DNA of 41,737 nucleotides from JAURNZ01 sp036337715 (GCA_036337715.1 JAYZDS010000002.1:1-41737); one strand, 5' to 3'. Positions 25,858 to 35,031 are shown, counted from the stretch's first letter. Made by a program: numbers and translations. The notes: generated from the sequence alone by a model not told the origin.

Positions 25858-26700
25858 ATGCATAAAGGAAAGATTCTTTTTACAGGTGCAAATGGATTTA
25901 TTGGCAGGCACTTAGTTCCTTTATTAGAGAGAGATGGATGGATCGTATTAAAGCCGAGGTCTCACGATATTAGCTTAGATATAGAGTCTGATGTTAATAA
26001 CCTTTTTCAAGAAAATGAATTTTTTGATGCAATTATTCATGCGGCAATTATTGGCGGAAAAAGAAATAGCCAAGATGCATATTCTACTTTTTATTTGAAT
26101 ATGAGGATGTTTGAAAACTTGTTCAAACATATAGATAAATGTGGAATATTTATTAACTTTGATAGTGGGGCATCTTTTTCTAGACCCGCACCTTTAACAT
26201 TACCTGGTGCTGATGATTTGGGTAAAAGTATTCCAGATGATATATATGGGTTTTCAAAATATTGTATTGCGAAGAAGATCCTAATGCACCAAAAAGGTTT
26301 TAATCTAAGAATTTGGGGTTGTTTTGGCTCCTTGGAGGAACCTCAAAGATTTTTTGCAAGTAATGTAAAAAATTATATCTGCAAAAAAAAGATGACCATA
26401 AATAAAGATAGGCTTATGGACTTTATTTATATTGAGGATTTATATTTAATTTTAAAATATGTTTTATTGAAGAATGAAGAACTTTGTGAAAGAGATATAA
26501 ATTGTGTCTATAAAGAAAAGTATTTTTTAACTCAAATAGCAGATATTATCAATAATCTTGATGGGTATAGAGTAGATACAAAAATATTAGATAATTCTAT
26601 CGATCATCCATATTGCGGGAAGCATAATAATATTCCAATTGATTTAATAGGATTGAAAAAGGGTATTAGAATTTGCTGGGAACAGTGGAAAGAAGTATAA
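25858..26700 (+). CDS. SDR-type nucleotide-sugar reductase (YerF-like candidate)
   Basis: 280 residues, extended SDR. It has the NAD(P) loop 'TGANGFIGRH', 'IIHAAIIGG', a serine in 'FDSGASFS' and the catalytic Y-G-F-S-K at 'DIYGFSKYC'. It lies 6 nt after ddhC and 24 nt before a TPP enzyme. In the yersiniose pathway a reductase (YerF) reduces the ketone formed after the TPP enzyme (YerE) attaches a two-carbon unit at C-4; position and fold fit that role. Alternatively it could be a 4-ketoreductase like paratose or abequose synthase. The assignment rests on context, not on a recognised signature. Confidence 0.7.
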   Translation: MHKGKILFTGANGFIGRHLVPLLERDGWIVLKPRSHDISLDIESDVNNLFQENEFFDAIIHAAIIGGKRNSQDAYSTFYLNMRMFENLFKHIDKCGIFINFDSGASFSRPAPLTLPGADDLGKSIPDDIYGFSKYCIAKKILMHQKGFNLRIWGCFGSLEEPQRFFASNVKNYICKKKMTINKDRLMDFIYIEDLYLILKYVLLKNEELCERDINCVYKEKYFLTQIADIINNLDGYRVDTKILDNSIDHPYCGKHNNIPIDLIGLKKGIRICWEQWKEV

Positions 26701-26724
26701 GATATGCAGTTAAGGTTTGTGTAA

Positions 26725-28470
26725 ATGAAAAAATTGAGAGTTGTAGATTATATAATTGATAAAGTATATTTAGCAGGTGCAAAGCATGCATTCACTGTAA
26801 CAGGTGGGGGGGCGATGTTTCTGAATGATGCGATTGCTGCTCATGAAAAAATGGCCCATGTTTGTAGTCATCATGAACAAGCTTCATCGATGGCTGCATT
26901 CGCATACGCAAAATACACTGGTGCACCAGCACTGGTTTGTCCAACCACAGGTTGCGGATCTACTAATGTTATCACGGGTCTCTTGAGTGCTTGGCAGGAT
27001 AGTGTTCCTGTGGTTTTTATATCAGGCAATGTTAATCTCCATCAAATATCTCCTGCCGGTGTTCGTAACCTTGGCGTTCAGGAGGCTAACATTATTGAGA
27101 TTGTGAAGCCTATTACAAAATATGCTAAACTTATCGAAAGTGTTAATGAAGTTGAAGATGTTGTCGAAGAAGCATTAAGGCTTGCTGTCACTGGTAGGCC
27201 TGGTCCCGTTTGGATCGACGTTCCTATGAATATTCAGGGAAAAGAAATGCCTGCAGCATCATTATCTTTAATAGAAATATTAAAAAAATCACAGAGGCCT
27301 CTAATTCTTGCTGGTGGTGGAATTTGTTGCTCCCAAGTAAGTAGAGAAGCATTTAAAAATTATATAAGTAAAGTGAAAATACCTGTTGTAACAACTTTTA
27401 ATGCGATTGATTTGATTGAATCTAATAATCCGTACTTTGTTGGAAGAGTTGGAATTAAAGGTACGAGAGCAGGCAATTTTGCAATGCAAAACTCTGATCT
27501 TTTGTTAGTTTTAGGTTCACGGCTAGCAGTGCCTGTAACTGGATATGATTACAAGACATTTGCTAGAGGTGCTAAAATTATTGTAATTGATATTGATAAA
27601 GTGGAGCATGCTAAGAATACTATTAAAATTGACAAATTTATCCATTCTGATGCAAAAAGTTTTATTAATTATCATAAGAAATTGGTTGATGATTTAGGTG
27701 GTGTGAATGTTTCGGATTGGCATGATAAATGTTTACGATGGAAAAAGTTATGGCCAATTATATCTTCTACTAAATCTAATAAAGATGGTATAGATTTATA
27801 TGACTTCGTTGGGAAATTAAATGCTTATAAACCTGATGAAAGTGTTGTGATTGCAGATGCTGGGTCAGCATATTATGTTTGTGCTCAAGCAACGGAAATA
27901 AAGAAAAATAATCGTTATATTACCTCAAGTGCTCAAGCAGAAATGGGGTTTACTGTTCCTGCCTGTGTCGGTGCAGCATTTGCTGGTTCATCTTGTGTAA
28001 TAGGTGTTACAGGTGATGGTTCCATGCAGACAAATATTCAAGAGCTTCAAACTATCTCTCATCATAATCTCCCAATTAAATTGTTCGTTTGGAATAATAA
28101 CGGGTATCTCTCAATTAGAACTACGCAAAAGAAATTCTTTGAAGGTAGAGAAATTGGCACTGATCAAGAAAGTGGTATTTCTTTTCCAAGCCTTGAGAAG
28201 ATAGCAAAGGCTTACAATATCAATTATGTAAACATTGCTGATTATGAGGCCTTAACACCATCTATGAGTGATATTTTCAAAGATGATAGACCAATGTTGA
28301 TTGAAGTAATATGTAAAAAGTGGCAAGAAATTATTCCTACGGTGCAAAGCAAAAAAAACAAGGATGGTACACTTGTTTCGGCACCTTTAGAGGACATGTA
28401 CCCCTTCTTGTCTCACAAAGAATTAGCTGATAACATGATTATAGATATATTAAATAGTGAGGTTGATTAA
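26725..28470 (+). CDS. Thiamine-pyrophosphate enzyme, acetolactate-synthase-like (YerE candidate)
   Basis: 581 residues with the three-domain ALS architecture. The catalytic glutamate is E51 ('SHHEQASSMA'), and the TPP/Mg motif is 'GDGSMQTN' about residue 430, ending in 'NNNGY' (GDG-x(n)-NN). It has no regulatory subunit and is embedded among CDP-dideoxysugar genes, so amino-acid synthesis is unlikely. YerE of Yersinia is an ALS-like enzyme that decarboxylates pyruvate and adds the acetyl unit to C-4 of CDP-4-keto-3,6-dideoxyglucose. This gene is a good candidate for the same chemistry. A PanB homologue immediately downstream raises the possibility of a different 2-oxo-acid donor. An AAGG precedes ATG 26725. 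Confidence 0.85.
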   Translation: MKKLRVVDYIIDKVYLAGAKHAFTVTGGGAMFLNDAIAAHEKMAHVCSHHEQASSMAAFAYAKYTGAPALVCPTTGCGSTNVITGLLSAWQDSVPVVFISGNVNLHQISPAGVRNLGVQEANIIEIVKPITKYAKLIESVNEVEDVVEEALRLAVTGRPGPVWIDVPMNIQGKEMPAASLSLIEILKKSQRPLILAGGGICCSQVSREAFKNYISKVKIPVVTTFNAIDLIESNNPYFVGRVGIKGTRAGNFAMQNSDLLLVLGSRLAVPVTGYDYKTFARGAKIIVIDIDKVEHAKNTIKIDKFIHSDAKSFINYHKKLVDDLGGVNVSDWHDKCLRWKKLWPIISSTKSNKDGIDLYDFVGKLNAYKPDESVVIADAGSAYYVCAQATEIKKNNRYITSSAQAEMGFTVPACVGAAFAGSSCVIGVTGDGSMQTNIQELQTISHHNLPIKLFVWNNNGYLSIRTTQKKFFEGREIGTDQESGISFPSLEKIAKAYNINYVNIADYEALTPSMSDIFKDDRPMLIEVICKKWQEIIPTVQSKKNKDGTLVSAPLEDMYPFLSHKELADNMIIDILNSEVD

Positions 28471-28471
28471 T

Positions 28472-29347
28472 ATGCCAGCAGACAGTAAAACTAAAACCAC
28501 CATCTTAAAGTTGCAGAAACACAAAAAAAACAACATTAAATCAGTAGGCATCACTGCTTATGATTATCCTCAAGCCCGCTTGGCTGATAATGCAGGTGTA
28601 GATTGGGTTTTAGTTGGTGACTCATTAGGGATGACAACTCTAGGTTATGAAACAACCATCCCTGTCACAATGGATGACATGCTAAGTGCATCAAAATCAG
28701 TATCAAGAGGTGTAAAGAATGCGTTTAAAGTAGGTGACATGCCATATATGTCTTATCAGGTATCAAATGAGGAAGCAGTATTCAATGCTGGAGAATTTAT
28801 TAAAGCTGGTATGGATGCTGTGAAAGTCGAAGGATGTATGGTTGATAGAATTAAGGCTATTTGTGATGCGGGTATCATGGTTATGAGTCATCTTGGGTTA
28901 ACACCTCATACTAGAGCTAAGCTAGGTGGTTACAAAGTACAGGGTAAAACAGCAGATCAAGCAAAAGTAATTTTAGACCAGGCGCTGCGGCTTCAAGATG
29001 CAGGTTGTTCTTTTCTTCTTTTAGAAGCCATGCCAAAAGAGTCAGCAGAGCTTGTAGCATCAAGTTTAGATATTCCTGTTTATGGTATTGGCGCTGGAAA
29101 TAAGGTAGATGGCCAATTAGTTATCATGCATGATATAGTAGGCCTATTTTGGGAGTTTAAGTCTAAATTTGTCAAAAGATATTGTGAAGCTGGTCAAATG
29201 ATAGAGTCTTCATTAAGAGCTTATGCCAACGATGTTCGTGAGCTGAAATTTCCCACCCAAGAAAATTTTTATGAGATTAAAGATGACGAACTAGAAAAAT
29301 TACTAGGTGATTCTCAGTGGAAATACGAAGCACAGTTTGAAGAATAA
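28472..29347 (+). CDS. panB: PanB-family ketopantoate hydroxymethyltransferase in a sugar locus
   Basis: 291 residues; ATG 28472, one base after the TPP gene's stop, is favoured by AGTGAGG about 9 nt upstream. PanB transfers a hydroxymethyl group from methylene-tetrahydrofolate to 2-oxoisovalerate. Residues corresponding to metal and substrate ligands are present: D50-S51 ('VGDSLGMT'), D89 ('GDMPYMSY'), K118 and E120 ('VKVEG'), H140 ('SHLGLTP'), E185 ('LLEAMP'), plus 'GGYKVQG'. An active hydroxymethyltransferase is expected. No panC or panD lies nearby. The position directly behind a TPP enzyme suggests it may make a modified 2-oxo acid for sugar branching, rather than pantothenate. That role is inference; plain PanB carried by chance is possible. 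Confidence 0.85.
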   Translation: MPADSKTKTTILKLQKHKKNNIKSVGITAYDYPQARLADNAGVDWVLVGDSLGMTTLGYETTIPVTMDDMLSASKSVSRGVKNAFKVGDMPYMSYQVSNEEAVFNAGEFIKAGMDAVKVEGCMVDRIKAICDAGIMVMSHLGLTPHTRAKLGGYKVQGKTADQAKVILDQALRLQDAGCSFLLLEAMPKESAELVASSLDIPVYGIGAGNKVDGQLVIMHDIVGLFWEFKSKFVKRYCEAGQMIESSLRAYANDVRELKFPTQENFYEIKDDELEKLLGDSQWKYEAQFEE

Positions 29348-29591
29348 AGTAACTTGACTTACAGTGTACGGTTCAAAATCATATACTTTTTTATTCGATA
29401 GTATTAATCAGTGCAATAAACCTACGTTTATAATTTAGATCGAAGACTTAAACTTTGATATAACAGGGAAGGTTGGATCTCAAAAAATTTAGAGAAAGCT
29501 TTTGGGTTAAATTTTAGTTATAAAAATGATATTTAACTACAGATCAGGCGGTTGTGATTAAACAGTATTTAATAGTTAAATATATTTTGAT
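29348..29591. other. Spacer between the dideoxysugar module and the flippase
   Basis: 244 bp of AT-rich DNA. It holds a consensus TATAAT at 29429-29434 without a good -35, a possible promoter for the downstream flippase and glycosyltransferase genes. A stretch near 29466-29534 reads as an open end of an unrecognised protein ('GWISKNLEKAFGLNFSYK') and may be a remnant. No hairpin terminator was seen. Confidence 0.35.
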
Positions 29592-31331
29592 ATGTTAGAA
29601 AATTTAAAAAAAATTTACGAATTTGCTTTCAAATCATCGCGAATCCAATTTTTTTGGATCTTAATGTTAATGGTAGTTGCCACTTTCTTAGAACTCTTAG
29701 CTTTAACAGCAGTTGCGCCATTTTTGGCGCTGGCAATCTCCGTGCCCAGTACATACTCTAGCAATATAATTATTGATAGTTTATATAAATTTTTAGGTCA
29801 TAATATTATTTATGATCTTGGTATGATGATAATTGGTTTACTAATGATTTCAATGGGATTTTCTATCTTAGTAAGCTTTATTTATTCAAAGTATGTTGCA
29901 AGGATTGGTGCTAGTATATCAAATAAGGCCTTTAGATTGTTATGTGAAAAAAAATACACTGACTTCGTTAAGATCCCTTACACAGAAATTTTGCATAGTA
30001 TGGAAACCGAGACTAAAAGACTTGTTGACCATGTTTTTTTTCCATATATTGTAGCAATCAGTCGGGCTATATCCGTTTTGGTTTTGGTTTTTGCGATATT
30101 GATTTTTGAGCCAATTATTGCTGTTGTTGGTGCAATTTTGATTTCAATAACTTACTATATAGTCTTTAAATTTACAAGGCTGCAATTATTGAAGGTTGGT
30201 GATCGTCTAGCAAAATCTCAAAGTAAAAGGTATGAGCTCATTAATAGTCTTGTTAGGGGATTTAATTATGTTTTAATGAGAAATGTTTTTGAGTTCTTTT
30301 GTACAGATTACGATAAATGCTCAAAGAGACTTTCCATCAGTCAAGCAAAAATTAATGTATATGCTCATATTCCAAGACAAATAATTGAATTTGTAGTGTT
30401 TGGTTCATTGATTGGATTTGTAGTTTTGCAGGCATATCTTGGTAGGGATTTACTAAATGAAATGCCAAAGTTGGCAGTATTGTCTTTAATAGTAATAAGA
30501 ATAATGCCTTCTTTTCAGCAGTTTTTTTATAATATTGCTCAGGTAGAAGCCAATATTAATTCTTTGTTTCATGTTGAAAGTAAATTACTTAATGAACAAG
30601 AAAAGGTTTTACATGATAATAAGTCTGGTTTACTTCCTCAAATGAAAAATTTAGCAATAAGAAATGTTGATTTTTTTTGGGATGGTAATAATGGTATAAA
30701 AGATATAAGCCTTGATATCAATTTAGGAGATCATATTGCCTTAGTTGGGATGTCAGGTTCAGGTAAAACAACATTAATTAAAATATTATGCGGACTTATT
30801 CAACCTAATCGTGGAACAATTATGCTCAATAATAAAAAAGTTGAAACTTTATGTTCAATAACGTGGCGCGAGCATATAGGATATCTCGCTCAGGATCCAT
30901 TTTTATACTCTGGAAGTGTGATTCAAAATGTTGCTTTTGGTAGAGCTTATGATCAGGTTGATGTTGAAAGAGTAAATCAAGTATTAGATATGGTTGGGTT
31001 ATTAAATTTCATCGATAAATTGCCAGATAAATTAAATTTTATTATAGGGGATGACGGTTCATTTTTATCTGGGGGGCAAAGACAGAGACTTGCATTAGCA
31101 AGAATTTTATATGATTTGCCTAGTTTAATTATTTTAGATGAAGCAACAAGTTCGCTGGATGGTATAACAGAAAAAGCTATATTTGAGTCTATTGCAAAAA
31201 TTAATCGTCCAATAACAATATTACAAATAGCACACAGAAAGTCAGCAATTTCATACAGTGATAGAGTGATTGAATTATCAGCAGGTAATATTATTTGGAA
31301 AGGTTCTACTGTGGACTATCTAAATGGTTAA
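29592..31331 (+). CDS. ABC-type glycolipid flippase, PglK-like
   Basis: 579 residues. An N-terminal six-helix membrane domain (about 1-320) is fused to an ATP-binding domain with Walker A 'GMSGSGKTT', signature 'LSGGQRQR', Walker B 'LIILDEATSS' and the switch histidine in 'IAHRKS'. The length and the 'RIMPSFQQFFYNIAQVEANINSL' type ending of the membrane domain (quoted here only as RIMPSFQQFF) resemble Campylobacter PglK, which flips complete polyprenyl-diphosphate oligosaccharides. No Wzx was seen in the window, so this probably performs O-unit flipping. MsbA-like lipid export is the alternative. It overlaps the next gene by 8 nt. Confidence 0.88.
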   Translation: MLENLKKIYEFAFKSSRIQFFWILMLMVVATFLELLALTAVAPFLALAISVPSTYSSNIIIDSLYKFLGHNIIYDLGMMIIGLLMISMGFSILVSFIYSKYVARIGASISNKAFRLLCEKKYTDFVKIPYTEILHSMETETKRLVDHVFFPYIVAISRAISVLVLVFAILIFEPIIAVVGAILISITYYIVFKFTRLQLLKVGDRLAKSQSKRYELINSLVRGFNYVLMRNVFEFFCTDYDKCSKRLSISQAKINVYAHIPRQIIEFVVFGSLIGFVVLQAYLGRDLLNEMPKLAVLSLIVIRIMPSFQQFFYNIAQVEANINSLFHVESKLLNEQEKVLHDNKSGLLPQMKNLAIRNVDFFWDGNNGIKDISLDINLGDHIALVGMSGSGKTTLIKILCGLIQPNRGTIMLNNKKVETLCSITWREHIGYLAQDPFLYSGSVIQNVAFGRAYDQVDVERVNQVLDMVGLLNFIDKLPDKLNFIIGDDGSFLSGGQRQRLALARILYDLPSLIILDEATSSLDGITEKAIFESIAKINRPITILQIAHRKSAISYSDRVIELSAGNIIWKGSTVDYLNG

Positions 31332-32268
31332 TCAAATGCCCACATTAGAGTTATTAGTTCCGACATACAATAGAGAAAAGATGTTGAATAAGTTTCTTTC
31401 TCACCATTTGCCTATTTGTAAAGAATTAAATGTTAGTATTACAATTTTTGATAATTGTTCACCCGATGAAACAAAAAATGTTGTTAGCAAATATATGCCA
31501 AAATATAAAAGTGTATTGCGTTATATATTTTGTCAAAAGCATATAACGTCATATGAAATTAACTTGTTAGCTTTGAATAATCACAAAGCAGATTATGCAT
31601 GGATAGTTGGCGATTCATATAAAATTAGTGATGCATTAATGCAAAAGGTTATAGATTTATTAAATAAGCAACCAGATCAGATTGTATGTAATCTTAATGA
31701 TATCATACCAACGTCTTGTTCAGCTATTAATATCAACTATATTGGTATAACAAGTTGCTTAGGTGTAACAGTTTTCAGCAGTGAAACAGTTTGCAAATAT
31801 TTAGACTGTATATTTTCTAAATCATTTCCTCAAACTAATTTAATGTTAAGTTCAAGTGCGTCTAGTCCAAGAAATACTTTTTTTATTTCTAATCCATCTC
31901 TTGAAATGTTGGATTTTCAGCATAGAAGTGTTGCAAAAAATAAACATTGGACCGAAACAGACCGTGTATATGATATTTTATCAGATTGGGTTGAATTGGT
32001 AGATTGTTTTTCAGATCATTTAGGAAAAAAAAATATACCAAGCGCATATCGGTCATTTGGTAACGTTTCTGGGCTCACAAAGATTAGGGGGATAATGAAA
32101 ATGAGAGCATTTGGTGTTATTAGTATTTACAAGGTTTTAAATAACAAACAATTATTTTCTAAGGTTTCAGTTGTACCGTTATGCTTAATGATGGGTATTT
32201 GTTTAATTCCTGAAAAAATAGCAAATCATATGTATCATATATCCTTAAAGCTCAGGAAGATAATCTAA
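31324..32268 (+). CDS. Family 2-like glycosyltransferase
   Basis: 314 residues. The N-terminal GT-A start 'LELLVPTYNREKMLNKFL' and 'FDNCSPDET' are typical of GT2. The usual DxD region after 'YAWI' reads 'VGDSYKIS', so the canonical acidic motif is degenerate. In overall layout it resembles dideoxyhexosyl transferases such as abequosyltransferase RfbV, which would fit a 3,6-dideoxysugar donor. It is cytoplasmic and membrane-associated. It overlaps its neighbours by 8 nt and 1 nt, so the three genes are coupled. Confidence 0.8.
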   Translation: MVNQMPTLELLVPTYNREKMLNKFLSHHLPICKELNVSITIFDNCSPDETKNVVSKYMPKYKSVLRYIFCQKHITSYEINLLALNNHKADYAWIVGDSYKISDALMQKVIDLLNKQPDQIVCNLNDIIPTSCSAININYIGITSCLGVTVFSSETVCKYLDCIFSKSFPQTNLMLSSSASSPRNTFFISNPSLEMLDFQHRSVAKNKHWTETDRVYDILSDWVELVDCFSDHLGKKNIPSAYRSFGNVSGLTKIRGIMKMRAFGVISIYKVLNNKQLFSKVSVVPLCLMMGICLIPEKIANHMYHISLKLRKII

Positions 32269-33185
32269 TGGTAATGTGTTTTTCTATTTTTTATGCAGCT
32301 TTTCTTAAAATAATTGAGCTTTATGTAGGAATTGATAATAGTTTTCATGTTGACGCAAATAATTATATTCATGTGTATAGCAAAGAACCTACCTATGTCT
32401 TTAACTTTACATATCCTGTAGTAGTTTATTATTTAGGGGAGTGGGTTTCAATTTGTCTAAATATCTTACTATACTCACAAACAAATACTTGGTTGGTTAA
32501 GTGGTTAAGAAGTGTTAGACCATTTAGATGGAATTCGCTGTTTGGGATCTTGGTTGGGATCTATATTTTTGCGCCATATAGAGCACACCTTGCTATTCAT
32601 GTTCTGAAGGATACCATTGTAATATGGTTTGTTGCAATGTGCTTTTTTCGTAATAAAATAGCTGTAAGTTTTTTTGGTGTAGTTTGGTTTAGACTTATTG
32701 CATTCATATACTATATTCCAAAAATGACTTGGGGGACAATAGTGGTTTTGCTAATTGTCACACCATTTTTTTTCTTTGACCATTTTATAACTTTGTCAAA
32801 TGGTGGCAATGAAGCGATGGTTTTTCATGATTATGATATGGTTGCTGCTATGAAAAGTTATGGCTTATTTGGAGATTTTTTAAGGGCGTTAATTTGGCCC
32901 ATAATGTTCTTATCCGGGTCATATATACTTGTATCGCCTACGTGGTGGTTTTTCCCGTTGGCTGTGCATTCATTTGCATTGACACTAATGATATTATTCT
33001 ATTCAAGAAGCTATTCTATGAATGTTTTTTTTAAGGCTTATTTTGTATTGTCAATACTAAGCTTATTAGCACCAGGTTTTACAACCTGTTATCGATATGC
33101 TGTCCCTGTTTTATATATTATTTTTCTATACGGCTTTAAAGCCCATAGTTATAATGGAGTTAAAAGTAAACATGTCTATGCTTGA
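32268..33185 (+). CDS. Multi-pass membrane protein, candidate O-antigen polymerase (Wzy/EpsG-like)
   Basis: 305 residues with about eight hydrophobic segments. The pattern 'PYRAHLAIHVLKDTIVI' (a conserved Lys-Asp in a cytoplasmic or periplasmic loop) resembles the 'F-R-x-x-x-x-K-D' region of Wzy/EpsG-type polymerases. Polymerases are poorly conserved, so identification rests mainly on topology and on position between glycosyltransferases. It starts at the stop of the previous gene and overlaps the next by 14 nt. Confidence 0.65.
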   Translation: MVMCFSIFYAAFLKIIELYVGIDNSFHVDANNYIHVYSKEPTYVFNFTYPVVVYYLGEWVSICLNILLYSQTNTWLVKWLRSVRPFRWNSLFGILVGIYIFAPYRAHLAIHVLKDTIVIWFVAMCFFRNKIAVSFFGVVWFRLIAFIYYIPKMTWGTIVVLLIVTPFFFFDHFITLSNGGNEAMVFHDYDMVAAMKSYGLFGDFLRALIWPIMFLSGSYILVSPTWWFFPLAVHSFALTLMILFYSRSYSMNVFFKAYFVLSILSLLAPGFTTCYRYAVPVLYIIFLYGFKAHSYNGVKSKHVYA

Positions 33186-34275
33186 AAAAAAGGTTTTGAT
33201 TGTTGGCACAGTGGGGCTACCTGCAAAATATGGTGGGTGGGAAACATTAGTTCATTATTTGACAAAATATCTTTCATCTAAAATTAATTTTACAGTTGTA
33301 TGTTCTTCAAAAAATTATACAGAAAAATTAAAGAAATATAATAATGCAAAATTAGTCTATTTGCCTCTTTCTGCAAATGGTATGGCAAGTATTATTTATG
33401 ATTTATGGTCTATCATTAGGTTTGGGAAAGGGCATGATGTCATTCTTATTTTAGGTGTGTCAGGGTGTATTTTTTTGCCAATACTAAAATGGATTGGTTT
33501 TACTAATAAAAAGAAAATTATCGTTAATATTGATGGGATGGAGTGGCGTCGTCAGAAATGGGGTTTTTTTGCCAAACGATTTTTACGTATTTCTGAAAAA
33601 TGTGCAGTAAGTTCAGCAGACCTTGTATTATCTGATAACGAAGGTATTACTAAATATATAAATGAGCAATATAAAAAAGACTGTATAGAGATTCCTTATG
33701 GAGGAGATCAAGCAGTTTTTGAGGAATTGTGTAAAGAAGATAAAATATACCAGGAAATTCACCAAAAAGATTACTATTTTTCAGTCGCAAGAATTGAGCC
33801 AGAGAATAATATACATATGATTTTAAAAGCTTTTTCATCTATGCCTGAAAGAAAATTGGTTATAGTTGGTAATTGGGATAACTCAAATTACGGTGCCTCA
33901 CTATTAAAGTGCTATGCACAATACAAAAATATACTTATGATTGGTGCAATCTATGATTTAAAACTTCTGAATGCAATGCGATCAAATGCTTATGGCTATA
34001 TTCATGGTCATTCAGCAGGTGGTACAAATCCTTCATTAGTTGAAGCTATGATGCTGGGTTTGCCAATATTTGCATTTGATGTTGTATTTAACAGAGCAAC
34101 GACTTTTTCAAAGGCTTATTATTTCCAAGATGAAGAACAGCTTAAAACATGTATTCAAAAAACAGATACATCTTGTCTTATTCGATCAGGAATCACATTA
34201 AAAGAACTAGCTAAAAAGCACTATCTTTGGTCTAGAGTGGCATCTCAGTACTTAAATGCATTAACAGCAACCTAG
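33172..34275 (+). CDS. Family 4 glycosyltransferase with DUF1972 N-terminus (rhamnosyltransferase-like)
   Basis: 367 residues from ATG 33172; the frame is open further upstream to 33097, but family members start at 'VLIVGTVGLPAKYGGWETL'. This DUF1972 signature is typical of WchF/Cps2T-like rhamnosyltransferases. 'NIDGMEWRRQKWG' follows near 120, and the GT4 donor-binding region 'GHSAGGTNPSLVEAM' lies near 280. It adds a deoxysugar to the lipid-linked O-unit. No strong ribosome-binding site is seen, consistent with coupling to the overlapping upstream gene. Confidence 0.85.
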   Translation: MSMLEKKVLIVGTVGLPAKYGGWETLVHYLTKYLSSKINFTVVCSSKNYTEKLKKYNNAKLVYLPLSANGMASIIYDLWSIIRFGKGHDVILILGVSGCIFLPILKWIGFTNKKKIIVNIDGMEWRRQKWGFFAKRFLRISEKCAVSSADLVLSDNEGITKYINEQYKKDCIEIPYGGDQAVFEELCKEDKIYQEIHQKDYYFSVARIEPENNIHMILKAFSSMPERKLVIVGNWDNSNYGASLLKCYAQYKNILMIGAIYDLKLLNAMRSNAYGYIHGHSAGGTNPSLVEAMMLGLPIFAFDVVFNRATTFSKAYYFQDEEQLKTCIQKTDTSCLIRSGITLKELAKKHYLWSRVASQYLNALTAT

Positions 34276-34285
34276 GAATTTTCTA

Positions 34286-34879
34286 TTGATTAAACATCTA
34301 AAAGCATATGGTTTATTTGGTCTTATTAGGTTAAGTAGAGACTTGGTATGTTCAAAGATTTTTTTTCCTGGTTCAAGGATTGTTAGATGGCCGTTCTATA
34401 TTAAAAATTATGGTTCAATGAAAATTGGTAAAGGATTTAGTGCTGGGCGCGGATTGTTAATTGAGGTTTTAAATACAAATGCAATTTTGAATATAGGTGA
34501 ACGTGTTTTTGTGAATCAAAGCTTACATGTTGGTGTCGCTCAATTGGTAGAAATAGGCGACGATACATTAATTGCAAGTTTTGTATATATTTCAGACCAT
34601 AGTCATGGAAGTTATGCATTAAATGCAGGTGATGATCCTAAAGTTCCACCTAACAAAAGAGCTTTAAGTACCAAGCCAGTTAAAATTGGCAAGAGATGCT
34701 GGATTGGTGAGCGTGTTACCATTCTACCAGGTGTAACTATTCACGATGGCGCAATAATTGGCGCAGGCTCTGTTGTAAATAAAGATGTTCCTAAAGATAG
34801 CATTTGCGTAGGCGTACCTGCAAAAGTAATAAAAAAATATAGCCGTTCTGAAAAAAGCTGGCAAAAAGTTAGCGAATAA
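34286..34879 (+). CDS. Hexapeptide-repeat O-acetyltransferase
   Basis: 197 residues with left-handed beta-helix repeats ('ILNIGERVFVNQSL', 'VEIGDDTLIAS', 'VKIGKRCWIGERVTI', 'AIIGAGSVVNKD') and the closing 'GVPAKVIKKY'. The probable catalytic histidine lies in 'ISDHSHGSY'. It resembles WcaF/WbbJ acetyltransferases that acetylate sugars from acetyl-CoA. It starts with TTG 34286, supported by AGGAA at 34274-34278 overlapping the previous stop. It probably O-acetylates the O-unit. Confidence 0.85.
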   Translation: MIKHLKAYGLFGLIRLSRDLVCSKIFFPGSRIVRWPFYIKNYGSMKIGKGFSAGRGLLIEVLNTNAILNIGERVFVNQSLHVGVAQLVEIGDDTLIASFVYISDHSHGSYALNAGDDPKVPPNKRALSTKPVKIGKRCWIGERVTILPGVTIHDGAIIGAGSVVNKDVPKDSICVGVPAKVIKKYSRSEKSWQKVSE

Positions 34880-35031
34880 GAATTGCTAAAAATACAGAGG
34901 CTTTTGGCTATAGTCGTACTGATTGATAAAAGTTTTATTATGTTTGACTTTAAGGTAGCTAAACTCATCCTAACTTTAATATTGAAGGTTGTTTTTAGCG
35001 AATCAAGAATATTTAAAGGAGTAAAGAAATT

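Noticed and set aside
26725..28470. TPP enzyme considered as a housekeeping acetolactate synthase (ilvB)
   Set aside because: There is no small subunit or other ilv gene, and it lies inside a CDP-dideoxysugar operon; a catabolic or biosynthetic ALS is less likely, though not excluded by sequence alone.
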